A stretch of 64,000 bases of DNA from JAFAHD01 sp963772515 (GTDB lineage Bacteria; Vulcanimicrobiota; Vulcanimicrobiia; Eremiobacterales; Eremiobacteraceae), in the NCBI GenBank assembly GCA_963772515.1, contig CAVYXC010000005.1, positions 186,001 to 250,000 of the forward strand. Direction: 5' to 3'. The translations under genes were made by a program, and so were the position numbers. Shown one piece after another: positions 42,153 to 50,627 of the stretch; the stretch's first letter is position 1, and the number at the start of each line of letters is the position of its first letter. The notes below the pieces were generated by a model. It did no database searches. It was not told where the DNA came from and was given only the letters and a program-made list of their open reading frames with translations.

Positions 42153-44137
42153 AGCTTTAGCTCCAATTCTCCGCGCGGGGCGACGTCGGCGCGCACGCTC
42201 TGGCCGCGCACGAATGTGCCGGCCAAGACCGCCTTTGCCAGCGGCGCGCTCAGACGGCGCTCGATCACGCGCCGGATGAGCCGGGCGCCCTGGCGCTGAT
42301 CGTCCGCCTCGGCGGCGATCGCGTCCAACGCAGCGTCCGACACCTGCACGGCGATGCCCTGCTCCGCGGCGGCGGCGGCCACGTTGGCCACCTGGCGCGC
42401 GGCGATGGTGCGGATGTCCTCGCGGCCCAATCGGTGAAAGACCACCGCGTCATCGAGGCGATTGACGAGTTCGTGCGAGAACTGCGCGCCGAGCTGCGCG
42501 AAATCGCCGCCGGCAGGTGCATTGGCGGTCAGGATGATCAGCGCGTTGCGGAAATCCACCGCACGCGAATTCGAATCGGTCAGGCGGCCGTCGTCGAGCA
42601 GCTGCAGCAGCAGATCGAGCACCTCGGGATGCGCGCGATCGACGTCGTCGAACAGCACGACGCTATACGGGCGCCGGCGCACGGCTTCGGTGAGCTCGCC
42701 GGCGCGCTCGTGGCCGGCATAGCCGCGCGGCGCGCCGACCAGCCGCGTCGCCGATTGGGGCTGCGAGAACTCGGACATGTCGTAGCGCAACAGCGCGTCG
42801 TCGCTGCCGAACAGCGCCGCAGCGGTAGCCCGAGCGAGCTCGGTCTTGCCTACGCCGCTCGGTCCGATGAACAACAGCGCGCCCATCGGTCCGCGATGCT
42901 CCTTCATGCCGGCGCGCCCGCGGCGCACGCTTTCCGCCACCGCGCGCACCGCGTCGTCCTGACCGACGACTCGCTCGCGCAGCAGCGCCTCGAAGTTGAG
43001 CAGCCGCGCCGCCTCGCTGCCGGCGACCGCCTCGACCGGAATGCCGGTCCAGCCTGCGACGACGTGCGCGACGTCTTCCGGCTGCACGTCCGTGCCGCCG
43101 CGCAGCGAGACGAGCGCGGCCGCTTCATCGAGCACGTCGAACGCCTTGTCGGGAAGATTGCGATCGCTGATATAGCGCGCCGACAGCGTGACGGCTGCGG
43201 CCAGCGTGGCATCGGCGATCTTCACGCCGTGATGGCGCTCGTAGCGCGAGCGCGTGCCGCGCAGCATCTGCAGCGCGTTCTCCGGCGAGGGCTCCTCGAT
43301 GACCACCGGCGCGAACCGGCGCTCGAGCGCCTCGTCGCTTTCGATGTAGCGGCGGTACTCGTCGAACGTCGTCGCGCCGATGCAGCGGATCTCGCCGCGC
43401 GCGAGCGCCGGCTTGAGCATGTTGGCGGCGTCGACCGTTGAGCCTTCGGCGCTGCCGGCGCCGACGATCGTGTGCAGCTCGTCGATGAAGACGATGACGT
43501 CGTTGGCGCGCGAAAGCTCCTCCAGCATGCGGTGCAGGCGCGCCTCGAACTCGCCGCGGTACTTGGTGCCGGCGACGACGCCGGCCAGGGTCAGCGCGAG
43601 GATGCGCTTGCCCGCGAGCGTCCGCGGGACGTCGCCGCGGATGATCCGCTGCGCCAATCCCTCGACGATAGCTGTTTTTCCGACGCCTGCATCGCCGATC
43701 AGCACCGGGTTGTTCTTGGTCCGCCGCGCGAGGATGCGCACGATGCGGTCGATCTCGACGTCGCGCCCCACCACCGGATCGAGGCGGCCTTCGAGCGCTT
43801 GGCGGCTCAGATCGCGCGAGAACGAGTTGAGCGTGGGCGTCTTGCCGGAGCTCGGGAAGCCTGCTGGGCGCGGCGCCGCGGGCGCGGCCGGCGTGACCGG
43901 CGTGCCGCTATCGTCGCGCCGGCTGCGCTGCAGGTGATCGCCGATCACGGCTGCGCCGAGGCCCAGCGCCAAGGCCGCCAGCGCGGCGCCGCCCATCCAC
44001 TGCATGTTGGTAGCGGCTTGCGCGGCGATGCACTGCGAGCAGAGGCTCGTCACCCCAAAGCGCCCGTCTTTGAACGTCGGCGAAGCGCCGATCGCCGGCT
44101 GCTTGCCGCAACGTTCGCACATCTTCAGCGCGCTCAT
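42134..44137 (-). CDS. Membrane-anchored Clp-type AAA+ ATPase with N-terminal zinc finger
   Basis: 667 residues. N-terminal MCERCGKQP and LCSQC form a CxxC pair (zinc finger, residues about 7-36), followed by a transmembrane segment (WMGGAALAALALGLGAAVIG, about 47-66). AAA1 has Walker A GDAGVGKTAIVEG and Walker B VIVFIDELHT; AAA2 has Walker A GPSGVGKTELARA. The AAA2 Walker B reads VVLFDDVDRAHPEV, with aspartate where glutamate is usual. There is no Clp-N repeat, no middle coiled-coil domain, and the segment that carries the ClpP-docking loop is shortened. A disaggregase or unfoldase at the membrane is likely. Start overlaps the Nudix stop (TGATG). Confidence 0.88.
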   Translation of the reverse strand: MSALKMCERCGKQPAIGASPTFKDGRFGVTSLCSQCIAAQAATNMQWMGGAALAALALGLGAAVIGDHLQRSRRDDSGTPVTPAAPAAPRPAGFPSSGKTPTLNSFSRDLSRQALEGRLDPVVGRDVEIDRIVRILARRTKNNPVLIGDAGVGKTAIVEGLAQRIIRGDVPRTLAGKRILALTLAGVVAGTKYRGEFEARLHRMLEELSRANDVIVFIDELHTIVGAGSAEGSTVDAANMLKPALARGEIRCIGATTFDEYRRYIESDEALERRFAPVVIEEPSPENALQMLRGTRSRYERHHGVKIADATLAAAVTLSARYISDRNLPDKAFDVLDEAAALVSLRGGTDVQPEDVAHVVAGWTGIPVEAVAGSEAARLLNFEALLRERVVGQDDAVRAVAESVRRGRAGMKEHRGPMGALLFIGPSGVGKTELARATAAALFGSDDALLRYDMSEFSQPQSATRLVGAPRGYAGHERAGELTEAVRRRPYSVVLFDDVDRAHPEVLDLLLQLLDDGRLTDSNSRAVDFRNALIILTANAPAGGDFAQLGAQFSHELVNRLDDAVVFHRLGREDIRTIAARQVANVAAAAAEQGIAVQVSDAALDAIAAEADDQRQGARLIRRVIERRLSAPLAKAVLAGTFVRGQSVRADVAPRGELELKLCDTSS

Positions 44138-44718
44138 CAGATCACCGCCTCTTCAGACCAGACACTCAACAGGTTATGCAAGATGCGACCGGTCGCGCCC
44201 CAGATGCGCCCGCCGGCCACAGGATAATAGTAGATCTGGCGCTTCACGCCGCGCCACTCCCGCCATTCGACGCCCTCCGCACCGGGCTTGGTGAGGTCGG
44301 CCAGCGCGACGATGACGGGTCGCGCGACCTCCAGCGGGTCGAGCACGAGCGCGGGCATCGCCTCTAGGTAACCGACGACGGGCGTGATGACGTAGTTCGA
44401 AACCGTCGTGTGCACGTCATCGAGCACTCCCAACACGTCGACCGTCTCTCGCACCAGGCCGAGCTCCTCGTGCGCTTCGCGCAGCGCAGCGTCGACGGCG
44501 TCGGAATCCTGCGGCTCGACCGAACCGCCCGGAAAGCAGATCTCGCCTTTGTGCTCCACGACTTCGTGCGTCCGCTCGAAGCAGATGAGCGACAGGCGCG
44601 AAGCGGGGCCCACCAGCGACACCAGTACCGCCGCCGCCCGCGTGCCCGGTTCGTGCAGCCGGCGCGATGCGCGAGCCGCGAGCCGCTCGCGGAGCAGGCG
44701 GATGGTTCCGGCAGCCAT
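44137..44718 (-). CDS. Nudix hydrolase, CoA pyrophosphatase-like
   Basis: 193 residues from ATG 44718. The Nudix helix is seen as FPGGSVEPQDSDAVDAALRE then AHEELGL (about 66-90), with the REx2EE core intact. It resembles NUDT7/YeaB-like CoA diphosphatases, which hydrolyse CoA or other nucleoside diphosphate derivatives. The long open frame upstream belongs to another reading of the LON-domain gene and is not real. Linked by stop/start overlap to the Clp-type ATPase. Confidence 0.87.
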   Translation of the reverse strand: MAAGTIRLLRERLAARASRRLHEPGTRAAAVLVSLVGPASRLSLICFERTHEVVEHKGEICFPGGSVEPQDSDAVDAALREAHEELGLVRETVDVLGVLDDVHTTVSNYVITPVVGYLEAMPALVLDPLEVARPVIVALADLTKPGAEGVEWREWRGVKRQIYYYPVAGGRIWGATGRILHNLLSVWSEEAVI

Positions 44719-44732
44719 GCTGCGGCGGATCT

Positions 44733-45416
44733 TCAGTTGTCCGAGAAGCGGGCGTTGAAGGGCCCGTTCTCGGGCGTCGGCTCTTCGACGACGCGAACGC
44801 CCTGCGCCGCGAGCGCGCGCAAGCGCTCGGTCTCGCTGTCGAGCAACACCATTTCGGCGCGCAGGCGATCGATCGAGGTCGCCGCTTCCAGCAACCGCTG
44901 CTTGATCGATCCTTCCACCTGGAGCGCGTCGGCGATGAGATATGATGATGCGGTGATGTCCTCGGGCATGCGCAGGCTGTCGAGATCCCGCCCGAACAGC
45001 GCGAGCAGCGCCTGCAGATATTCTGTGAACCGCTCGGCCGCGATGGCCTGGAGGGTGGCCGCGGCTCCCGCGCCGACGGGCTCTTCGAGATAGGATACCT
45101 CGGCGGTCCAGAAAGGTTTCTTGCCGAGCAGGCGCTCGACTCTGAAGCGCCGTTCGCCGCGCGTGACGATGTGCAGGCGGCCTTGCGGCAGGGGCGTCAC
45201 TTCGGCGATGTGCGCGGTCGTGCCGACGTCGACCGGATCGAGATCCTCGCCCACCTCGGCGCCGCGCCGGTCGAGCAGCACGCCGAAGGGATCGCCCGAC
45301 TCGATGCAGCCGCCGATCATCTCTTTGTATCGATCTTCGAAGATATGGAGCCGGAGCGCGGCGCCCGGCACGAGCACGGTGCGCAGTGGGAACAGTCCTA
45401 GCTGCGCGGTCGCCAC
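44733..45416 (-). CDS. LON N-terminal substrate-binding domain protein
   Basis: 227 residues matching a stand-alone Lon substrate-binding domain: LGLFPLRTVLVPGAALRLHIFEDRY at the start (two motifs), IAEVTPLPQGRLHIVTRGERRFRV and a helical C-terminus. No protease or ATPase part. Such proteins probably bind unfolded substrates. Neighbour of a Clp-like ATPase, suggesting a quality-control role. Directly follows iscX on the same strand. Confidence 0.87.
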   Translation of the reverse strand: MATAQLGLFPLRTVLVPGAALRLHIFEDRYKEMIGGCIESGDPFGVLLDRRGAEVGEDLDPVDVGTTAHIAEVTPLPQGRLHIVTRGERRFRVERLLGKKPFWTAEVSYLEEPVGAGAAATLQAIAAERFTEYLQALLALFGRDLDSLRMPEDITASSYLIADALQVEGSIKQRLLEAATSIDRLRAEMVLLDSETERLRALAAQGVRVVEEPTPENGPFNARFSDN

Positions 45417-45626
45417 TTAGGCCTTTTGGGCGAACTCCTCGCGCCACGCCGCCGCGATGCGCTCGAGGGTGCCCTCGTCGACGCGCTCGGGATCGTCCTC
45501 GAAATCGTCGAGGTCGGTCACCAATTGGAGCAGTTCGGGCATGGCGACTTGATCGGGATTCTCATCCGGATGCGCCTGTGCGAGCTCGAATCCGATGTCT
45601 TCGACGTCCTGCCACGTAAGGCCCAT
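45417..45626 (-). CDS. iscX: Fe-S cluster assembly protein IscX
   Basis: 69 residues with the IscX pattern: LTWQDVEDIGFELAQAHPDE, LVTDLDDFEDDPERV and C-terminal WREEF. Acidic adaptor that binds the cysteine desulfurase IscS and modulates sulfur transfer. Here it is separate from any isc operon and next to a LON-domain gene. Length equals the usual 65-70 residues. Confidence 0.9.
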   Translation of the reverse strand: MGLTWQDVEDIGFELAQAHPDENPDQVAMPELLQLVTDLDDFEDDPERVDEGTLERIAAAWREEFAQKA

Positions 45627-45691
45627 CAGCGATCACTCCCCCTCTCGCGGACCCGTCACGTTGTCCATCCCGCCCCCAAGAACCTTCGGAG

Positions 45692-45711
45692 CGGTCGAAT
45701 TTATTCGACCG
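45692..45711. repeat. Dispersed palindrome abutting the fabI stop codon
   Basis: CGGTCGAATTTATTCGACCG ends at the base before the TGA (minus strand, 45712-45714) of fabI, so on the fabI mRNA the hairpin begins immediately after the stop. Confidence 0.9.
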
Positions 45712-46482
45712 TCAAATCCCTAAGATGCTGTATCCCGCATCGACGTAGATCACTTGACCTGTGACCGCGCTTGACAGCCCGCTCGAAAGAAAGACCGCGA
45801 TGTTGCCGACGTCTTCGGCCACCGCGTTGCGCTTGAGCGGCGCTTTTGCCGCGACTTCTCCCAGGATGCTGGTGAAGCCGCTGACCGCGCGCGCCGACGC
45901 GGTCTTGATCGGGCCGGCCGAGATGGCGTTGACGCGGATGCCGGCTTCCCCCAGATCGACGGCCAGGTAGCGCACGCACGCCTCGAGCGCCGCTTTGGCA
46001 ACGCCCATCACGTTGTAGTTCTGCACCGCCCGCACCGAACCGAGATATGTCATCGCCATGACCGAGCCGTCCGCATTGATGATGGGCGCGAGCTCGCGGC
46101 ACAGCGCCACCAGCGAGTACGCGCTGATGTCGAGCGCGATGCGAAAACCGTCGCGAGACGTCGCGTAGAACTTGCCCGCCAGCTCCTCTTTGCGCGCGAA
46201 CGCGATGCTGTGCACGACCGCATCGATATGCTGGTATTCCGATTCGAGCACCGCGCGCAGACTCGCGAGACTGTCGTCGCTGCCGACGTCGCAATGCAGC
46301 GCGAGCCCGCCGCCGAGTTCGCGCGCCAGCTTTTCGACTTCGTCCTTGGTGCGTTCGCCTTCGTACGTGAGCGCGAGCCGCGCGCCGTGCGCGTGCAGCG
46401 CTCTGGCGATGGACGTCGCGATGCTCCAGCGATTCGCGACGCCCATGACGACCGCTGTCTTGCCTTCGAGCAGCCCCGCCAC
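45712..46482 (-). CDS. fabI: Enoyl-[acyl-carrier-protein] reductase (NADH), FabI
   Basis: 256 residues. Last reductive step of fatty acid elongation, NADH-dependent. FabI signatures: VMGVANRWSIATSIARALH in the nucleotide site, SIAFARKEEL, and the catalytic Y-x6-K as YNVMGVAK (about residue 155), plus AISAGPIKTASARAVSGF. Normal length. It is downstream of sod on the same strand with an 8-base gap. The stop is followed at once by the palindrome. Confidence 0.94.
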   Translation of the reverse strand: MAGLLEGKTAVVMGVANRWSIATSIARALHAHGARLALTYEGERTKDEVEKLARELGGGLALHCDVGSDDSLASLRAVLESEYQHIDAVVHSIAFARKEELAGKFYATSRDGFRIALDISAYSLVALCRELAPIINADGSVMAMTYLGSVRAVQNYNVMGVAKAALEACVRYLAVDLGEAGIRVNAISAGPIKTASARAVSGFTSILGEVAAKAPLKRNAVAEDVGNIAVFLSSGLSSAVTGQVIYVDAGYSILGI

Positions 46483-46489
46483 CGGCCGC

Positions 46490-47104
46490 CTACTTCTTGC
46501 CAGCGTCGAAGCGCTTGGCCACGGCGTCCCAGTTCACGACGTTCCACCAGGCCTTGAGATAGTCAGGCCGGCGGTTCTGGTACTTCAGATAGTAGGCATG
46601 CTCCCAGACGTCGTTGCCCATGACCGGGTACTGCCCGGCGGACATCGGGTTGTCTTGATTGGGGGTGCTGGTGATCTGCAGTTTGCCGTCGGCGGTGAAC
46701 ACGAGCCACGCCCAGCCGCTGCCGAACTGCTTGACGCCGGCGTCGTTGAACTGCGTCTTGAACGTCTCGACGTCGCCGAACGTGCCCTTGATGGCGTCGC
46801 CGAGCGCACCTTTGGGATCGCCGCCCGCGTTGGGGCCCATGATGGTCCAGAACATCGAATGGTTGATGTGGCCGCCGCCGTTATTGCGCACGGCGCCGCG
46901 GATGTCCTCAGGCACGGCGTTGAGATTCTTGATCAGTTCTTCGACCGACTTGCCCGCCAGCTCCGGATGCTTCTCGATGGCCGCGTTGAGATTGTTGACG
47001 TACGCCGCGTGGTGCTTGTCATGGTGCAGCGTCATCGTCTCTTTATCGATGGTCGGCTCGAGCGCGTCATAGGCGTATGGCAGATCGGGCACGGTGAACG
47101 GCAT
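46490..47104 (-). CDS. Superoxide dismutase (Mn/Fe)
   Basis: 204 residues from ATG 47104 with AAGGAGGG upstream. Metal ligands are seen in LHHDKHHAAYVNNLN (first His), HINHSMFW (second His) and NDVWEHAYYLKYQNRRPDYL (Asp and His). Dismutates superoxide in the cytoplasm, as there is no signal peptide. GGHINH plus QNRRPDY resembles Mn-type enzymes; the metal cannot be fixed from sequence. The longer open frame upstream is not homologous. Confidence 0.93.
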   Translation of the reverse strand: MPFTVPDLPYAYDALEPTIDKETMTLHHDKHHAAYVNNLNAAIEKHPELAGKSVEELIKNLNAVPEDIRGAVRNNGGGHINHSMFWTIMGPNAGGDPKGALGDAIKGTFGDVETFKTQFNDAGVKQFGSGWAWLVFTADGKLQITSTPNQDNPMSAGQYPVMGNDVWEHAYYLKYQNRRPDYLKAWWNVVNWDAVAKRFDAGKK

Positions 47105-47212
47105 GGTTGGTCCCTCCTTACAGTAAGCCTCGGGCATTACCGTATCGTATCTGGTAACTCCTAGTCTTATACCCAGGGAGGAAGCGACGCCTGCGCCGTA
47201 GTCAAACCGTGC

Positions 47213-47458
47213 ATGCGTATCACCGTGCGGCTGTTCGCGTCCCAGCGCGAGACGATGGGGCTTTCTTCGATCGACGCCGAGGTGCCCGACGGCTCGACCG
47301 CCGGTTCGGCGCTGGCATTTTTGGCGGGCGCGCACCCAGCGCTTTCGGCCGGCGCCGAGACGCTGGCGTTCGCCGTCAATCGCGAGCACGCATCATCTGA
47401 TACGCCGCTGCACGACGGCGATGAGCTCGCGCTCTTGCCCCCGGTGGCCGGCGGATGA
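47213..47458 (+). CDS. moaD: Molybdopterin synthase small subunit
   Basis: 81 residues, ubiquitin-like fold ending in the Gly-Gly (PPVAGG) that is thiocarboxylated. Delivers sulfur to precursor Z together with MoaE. Stop and moaE start overlap as ATGA. Start ATG 47213. Confidence 0.91.
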   Translation: MRITVRLFASQRETMGLSSIDAEVPDGSTAGSALAFLAGAHPALSAGAETLAFAVNREHASSDTPLHDGDELALLPPVAGG

Positions 47459-47877
47459 GCACGCGACACTTCGTCCTCACAAACGAACCGCTCGACGAGC
47501 ATCTGGCGACGCAGATCATCTCGCATGAGGGCGCCGGTGGCGTGGTCACGTTCGTCGGACGCGTGCGCGACGAGGCGCGCGGTCACAAAGTGACGCTGCT
47601 CGAGTACGAAGCGTATCCCGAGATGGTCGAGCGGGTGTTCTCCGACATCGCCGCTGAGGCGCGCAAGCAGTTCCCGATCACCGACATCGCGATCCATCAT
47701 CGCGTCGGCGCGCTCGAAGTCGGCGACGTGAGCGTGGTGATCGCCGTGTCGGCGCCGCACCGCGCCGCGGCGTTCGACGCGTGCCGCTACGCCATCGACC
47801 GCCTCAAGCGCGTCGCGCCGATCTGGAAGAAAGAACACACGCCCGACGGGGCCGTGTGGGTGGACGATCGGCCTTAG
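47455..47877 (+). CDS. moaE: Molybdopterin synthase catalytic subunit
   Basis: 140 residues. MoaE signatures are GGVVTFVGRVRDEARGHKV, LEYEAYPEMVERV, HHRVGALEVGDVSVVIAVSAPHR and the catalytic lysine region LKRVAPIWKKE. Forms the dithiolene of molybdopterin with MoaD, serving enzymes like the YedY-like protein at 32814. Ends convergently with the VIT1 fusion gene with a four-base overlap. Confidence 0.93.
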   Translation: MSTRHFVLTNEPLDEHLATQIISHEGAGGVVTFVGRVRDEARGHKVTLLEYEAYPEMVERVFSDIAAEARKQFPITDIAIHHRVGALEVGDVSVVIAVSAPHRAAAFDACRYAIDRLKRVAPIWKKEHTPDGAVWVDDRP

Positions 47878-49124
47878 CCGCCGACGAACTTGACGCCGAA
47901 CAGACCAGGCACGAACGTGCCGACGACGTATCCGATCACGCCCGCACCGGCGCCGATGAGGAACTGCTCAAGGCCGGAGCGCCACGGATTGCCGTTGGTG
48001 ACGCGCGCCTTGACGATGCCGATGCCGAACAGCGCCAAGCACGCGAGCGAGATCGACAGCGCGAGCGCTTCGTTTCCGTTGGTGAAGACGTATGGAAGGA
48101 TCGGCGCGATCGCGCCCAAGAGGAACGACGGCGCCATCACTGCGGCGTCCTTGAGCGGGTTGCCCGCGGATTCGGTATCGAGCCCGAGCTCGGCGCGCGC
48201 CATCACCTCGAGCGCTTTGTTCGGATCCTTGGACACCGCGAGCGCGGCGTCTCGTGCCTGCTCAGCGCCCATGCCCTGCAAACGGTAGATCTCAGCCAGC
48301 TCGGCGAGCTCTTCGGCCGGATGCTCGATGATTTCGCGCAGCTCGCGATCTATCTCGGAGCGATGGACTTCTGATTCGGCTTTCGACGACAGGTATTGCC
48401 CCGCGGTCATCGCCACCATGCCGGCGACTCCGGTTGCCACGCCGGCGAGCAGGATCGTCGTGTTGTTCTCATGCGCGCCGAAAAATGCCGAGACGACGCT
48501 GACGGTCGTCAGCAGTCCGTCCTGGGCGCCGAACACGAACTCGCGGATGCGCGTGCGCGACGCGACGCGCTCGCGCTCCTCGGTGATCTCGGCGGGCCCG
48601 CTCATCTTCTCGACGCCGCGCGCGGTGCGTTCGAGTGCCGCAGGCGCCGTCGCGGCAGCGCCGTCCGCCGGCCTTTCGTCGCGGTCGAATAAATTCGACC
48701 GCTCCATAGCGCTGGGGACGGCGGAAGGGCCGCTGCGCTCGACCCGCGCGAGTGCGTCTTGAAAGAGCTTGACGTGCGCTTGCTCGCGCGCCATCGCGAC
48801 CTCGAAACCCTCGAGCGCGTCGGCGCGTCCTTCCGCTTTGGCTTCGGCGATGTAGCGCGGGTAGGTCACCGCGGACTCAGCGGCTTCATGCTCGACCACT
48901 TGGCGCAGGTTCTCGACGGTGCTCTTGACCGCGCCGAGCGCGCGCAGATGCATCAAGGCGTGGATGATTTCGTCGCCCGCGGCCTGCATGAACGCCTCTG
49001 CGACCTCCGGATACCCTTCGCGCAGCGCTTGGAGCGCATACGCGCTGTACAGCCGATGGGTCTTGGCCTCGTCCATGAACGAGGTCCATAGATTGAGCTC
49101 GGTCTTGGAGACGTCGATCCGCAT
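47874..49124 (-). CDS. Rubrerythrin-VIT1 fusion (MbfA-like ferritin-like domain plus iron/manganese transporter)
   Basis: 416 residues from ATG 49124. The N-terminal ferritin-like diiron domain (about 1-145) has carboxylate and histidine ligands in AGDEIIHALMHLR, EHEAAESAVTYPRYIAEA and REQAHVKLF. A linker (about 145-190) follows, then a VIT1/CCC1 domain with about five membrane helices (GAQDGLLTTVSVVSAFFGA; TTILLAGVATGVAGMVAMTA; SFLLGAIAPILPYVF; IGAGAGVIGYVVGTFVPG). MbfA-type proteins export iron under peroxide stress. The linker contains ERSNLFDR, encoded by the dispersed palindrome. Confidence 0.88.
   Translation of the reverse strand: MRIDVSKTELNLWTSFMDEAKTHRLYSAYALQALREGYPEVAEAFMQAAGDEIIHALMHLRALGAVKSTVENLRQVVEHEAAESAVTYPRYIAEAKAEGRADALEGFEVAMAREQAHVKLFQDALARVERSGPSAVPSAMERSNLFDRDERPADGAAATAPAALERTARGVEKMSGPAEITEERERVASRTRIREFVFGAQDGLLTTVSVVSAFFGAHENNTTILLAGVATGVAGMVAMTAGQYLSSKAESEVHRSEIDRELREIIEHPAEELAELAEIYRLQGMGAEQARDAALAVSKDPNKALEVMARAELGLDTESAGNPLKDAAVMAPSFLLGAIAPILPYVFTNGNEALALSISLACLALFGIGIVKARVTNGNPWRSGLEQFLIGAGAGVIGYVVGTFVPGLFGVKFVGG
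48682..48701. repeat. Dispersed palindrome in an interdomain linker
   Basis: CGGTCGAATAAATTCGACCG with ATGGAG next to it (minus orientation) is read in frame as MERSNLFDR between the rubrerythrin and VIT1 domains, a site where an insert is harmless. Confidence 0.88.
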
Positions 49125-49161
49125 ACGGGTTGCTTCAAGGCCAGGCAGGCGCGACCTCCGG

Positions 49162-50100
49162 ATGCGCCCAACGCCGCAGCGCATGCTCCAGCGCTTTTTC
49201 ATCGTGGATGGCCGGCTGCGGCCCGTCCTGCGAGTGCTCGTCTACATCGTCGCGGCCCTTTCGGCCCAGGCGGTGCTAGCGGTGGTCGTCGCGCTCGGCT
49301 ATCAGCTGGCGTACGGGCCCGACGCGATGTTCATCCGCACGCCGGCATGGCTCGACGAGCTGGTCGCGGCCATCGCCGTGGTGGGCGTCGCGATCGTGTT
49401 GCGCATCTACCTCGACCGGCGCAGCGTCGAGTCGCTTGGCATCACATTCCGGACGCGCTGGCTGCAGTTGTTCGCGCTCGGCGCGGGGCTGGGCGCCGGC
49501 ATGCAGCTGCTGATCTTCGCATTGGGCATCTTGCTCGGCACGAACCACGTTCTGAGCCTGGCGTTGACGGCGGCGGTCTGGCGCAACGTGTTGTTGTGGT
49601 GCGGCATCTTCGCGATCGCGGCGCTGGCCGAAGAAATGCCCTTGCGCGGCTACATCTTGCAGAATCTTTGGGAAGAGTGGGGCTTCTGGCCGGCGGCGAT
49701 CGTCACGTCCGCGCTGTTCGCGCTGTTGCACGTGCACAATCCGTATTTCGGCGAACTGCCGTGGCAGACCGCGGTCAACATCGCAGTTGACGGCATGTGG
49801 GCGTGCTGCTCGATTCTTTGGACACGATCGCTTTGGGTCGCGTGGGGCGGCCACTTCGCCTGGAACGTGTTCGAGGGGCCGGTGCTGGGCACTCCGGTGA
49901 GCGGCATCCACACGGGGCCTGACATCGTCATGCAGTACAGCACGGGTTCGACGCTGCTGACCGGCGGCGGGTTCGGTCCGGAAAGCAGCCTGCTCGTGCC
50001 GGTGGTCGAAGGCGTGGGAATCATCGCGCTGTACGCGATGTACCGCTTGGGTTGGTTCTCGCGCCTGCCCGACACGCGCGAGGCGTACGCGGCTAAATAA
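49162..50100 (+). CDS. CPBP family intramembrane (CAAX-type) metalloprotease
   Basis: About 312 residues from ATG 49162; ATG 49183 is also possible. Eight or so hydrophobic segments carry the CPBP motifs EEMPLRGYI (EExxxR, about residue 158), FALLHVHN (second motif histidine) and HFAWNVF (HxxxN, about 230). Predicted membrane-embedded glutamic-type or metal protease; bacterial roles are diverse. The long open frame upstream overlaps the VIT1 gene in antisense and is spurious. Confidence 0.87.
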   Translation: MRPTPQRMLQRFFIVDGRLRPVLRVLVYIVAALSAQAVLAVVVALGYQLAYGPDAMFIRTPAWLDELVAAIAVVGVAIVLRIYLDRRSVESLGITFRTRWLQLFALGAGLGAGMQLLIFALGILLGTNHVLSLALTAAVWRNVLLWCGIFAIAALAEEMPLRGYILQNLWEEWGFWPAAIVTSALFALLHVHNPYFGELPWQTAVNIAVDGMWACCSILWTRSLWVAWGGHFAWNVFEGPVLGTPVSGIHTGPDIVMQYSTGSTLLTGGGFGPESSLLVPVVEGVGIIALYAMYRLGWFSRLPDTREAYAAK

Positions 50101-50103
50101 GAA

Positions 50104-50123
50104 GCGAGGCCTTTCGGCCTCGC
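50104..50123 (+). terminator. Hairpin at gene end
   Basis: GCGAGGCC-TTTC-GGCCTCGC 8-bp stem four bases after the CPBP protease stop, without a strong T-run. Possible weak or bidirectional terminator between convergent genes. Confidence 0.5.
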
Positions 50124-50149
50124 TCTCGTGTCCTAGAACTCGTGTTCCT

Positions 50150-50515
50150 TTAGAACTCCTCGGAATGCTCCGGGTGGAACTCTTCTTCTGTCTCCTCGCC
50201 GAATGGCTCTTCCTCGAATTCTTCCTCTTCGTACTCTTCGATCACCAGATCGCCGCCCGCCGCGCCGTTGTCGTCGAGCACAGTGGTCGGCACCGGTTTC
50301 GGCGCCGGCGTTGTGGCGCGTTTGGCCTTTGGCGGCGCGCTCTTCTTGGCTGGTTTCTTCGTGGCTTTGGCCTTGCCGCTTTTGGCTGTCGTCTTCTTCT
50401 TCGGCGCTGCGGCTCGGCGGGCGCCTTTCGACGCGGACCGCTTTGTCGAACCCTTTGCGCCCTTCTTCTTGGCCGGCGCTTTCTTGGTGGCGCTCTTTTT
50501 CGATTTCCGCCTCAT
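50150..50515 (-). CDS. Histone H1-like lysine/alanine-rich protein with acidic tail
   Basis: 121 residues of extreme composition. Residues 1-70 are built from Lys/Ala/Pro/Ser repeats (KKAPAKKKGAKG, AKSGKAKATKKPAKKSAPPK), the pattern of bacterial H1-like DNA-binding tails. Residues about 85-121 form a Glu/Asp-rich tail (EEYEEEEFEEEPFGEETEEE). A basic DNA-binding arm with an acidic autoinhibitory tail is plausible. Low-complexity sequence makes family assignment uncertain, but codon-level consistency and a clean frame support expression. Confidence 0.7.
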   Translation of the reverse strand: MRRKSKKSATKKAPAKKKGAKGSTKRSASKGARRAAAPKKKTTAKSGKAKATKKPAKKSAPPKAKRATTPAPKPVPTTVLDDNGAAGGDLVIEEYEEEEFEEEPFGEETEEEFHPEHSEEF

Positions 50516-50627
50516 CGTCTGGTCCTCCAGGCAGTCGCAGTGGTTGGTTCCCGCTTTGGGATATCGGCAGGTCCGCTCGAATCGTTGCGCGGCGTTTGTG
50601 GGTCGGTGAAGCGTCTCCTCCCGGCCC

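Noticed and set aside
44719..45447. Long open frame upstream of the Nudix gene on the same strand
   Set aside because: Out-of-frame reading of the LON-domain gene; Arg-rich and without homology.
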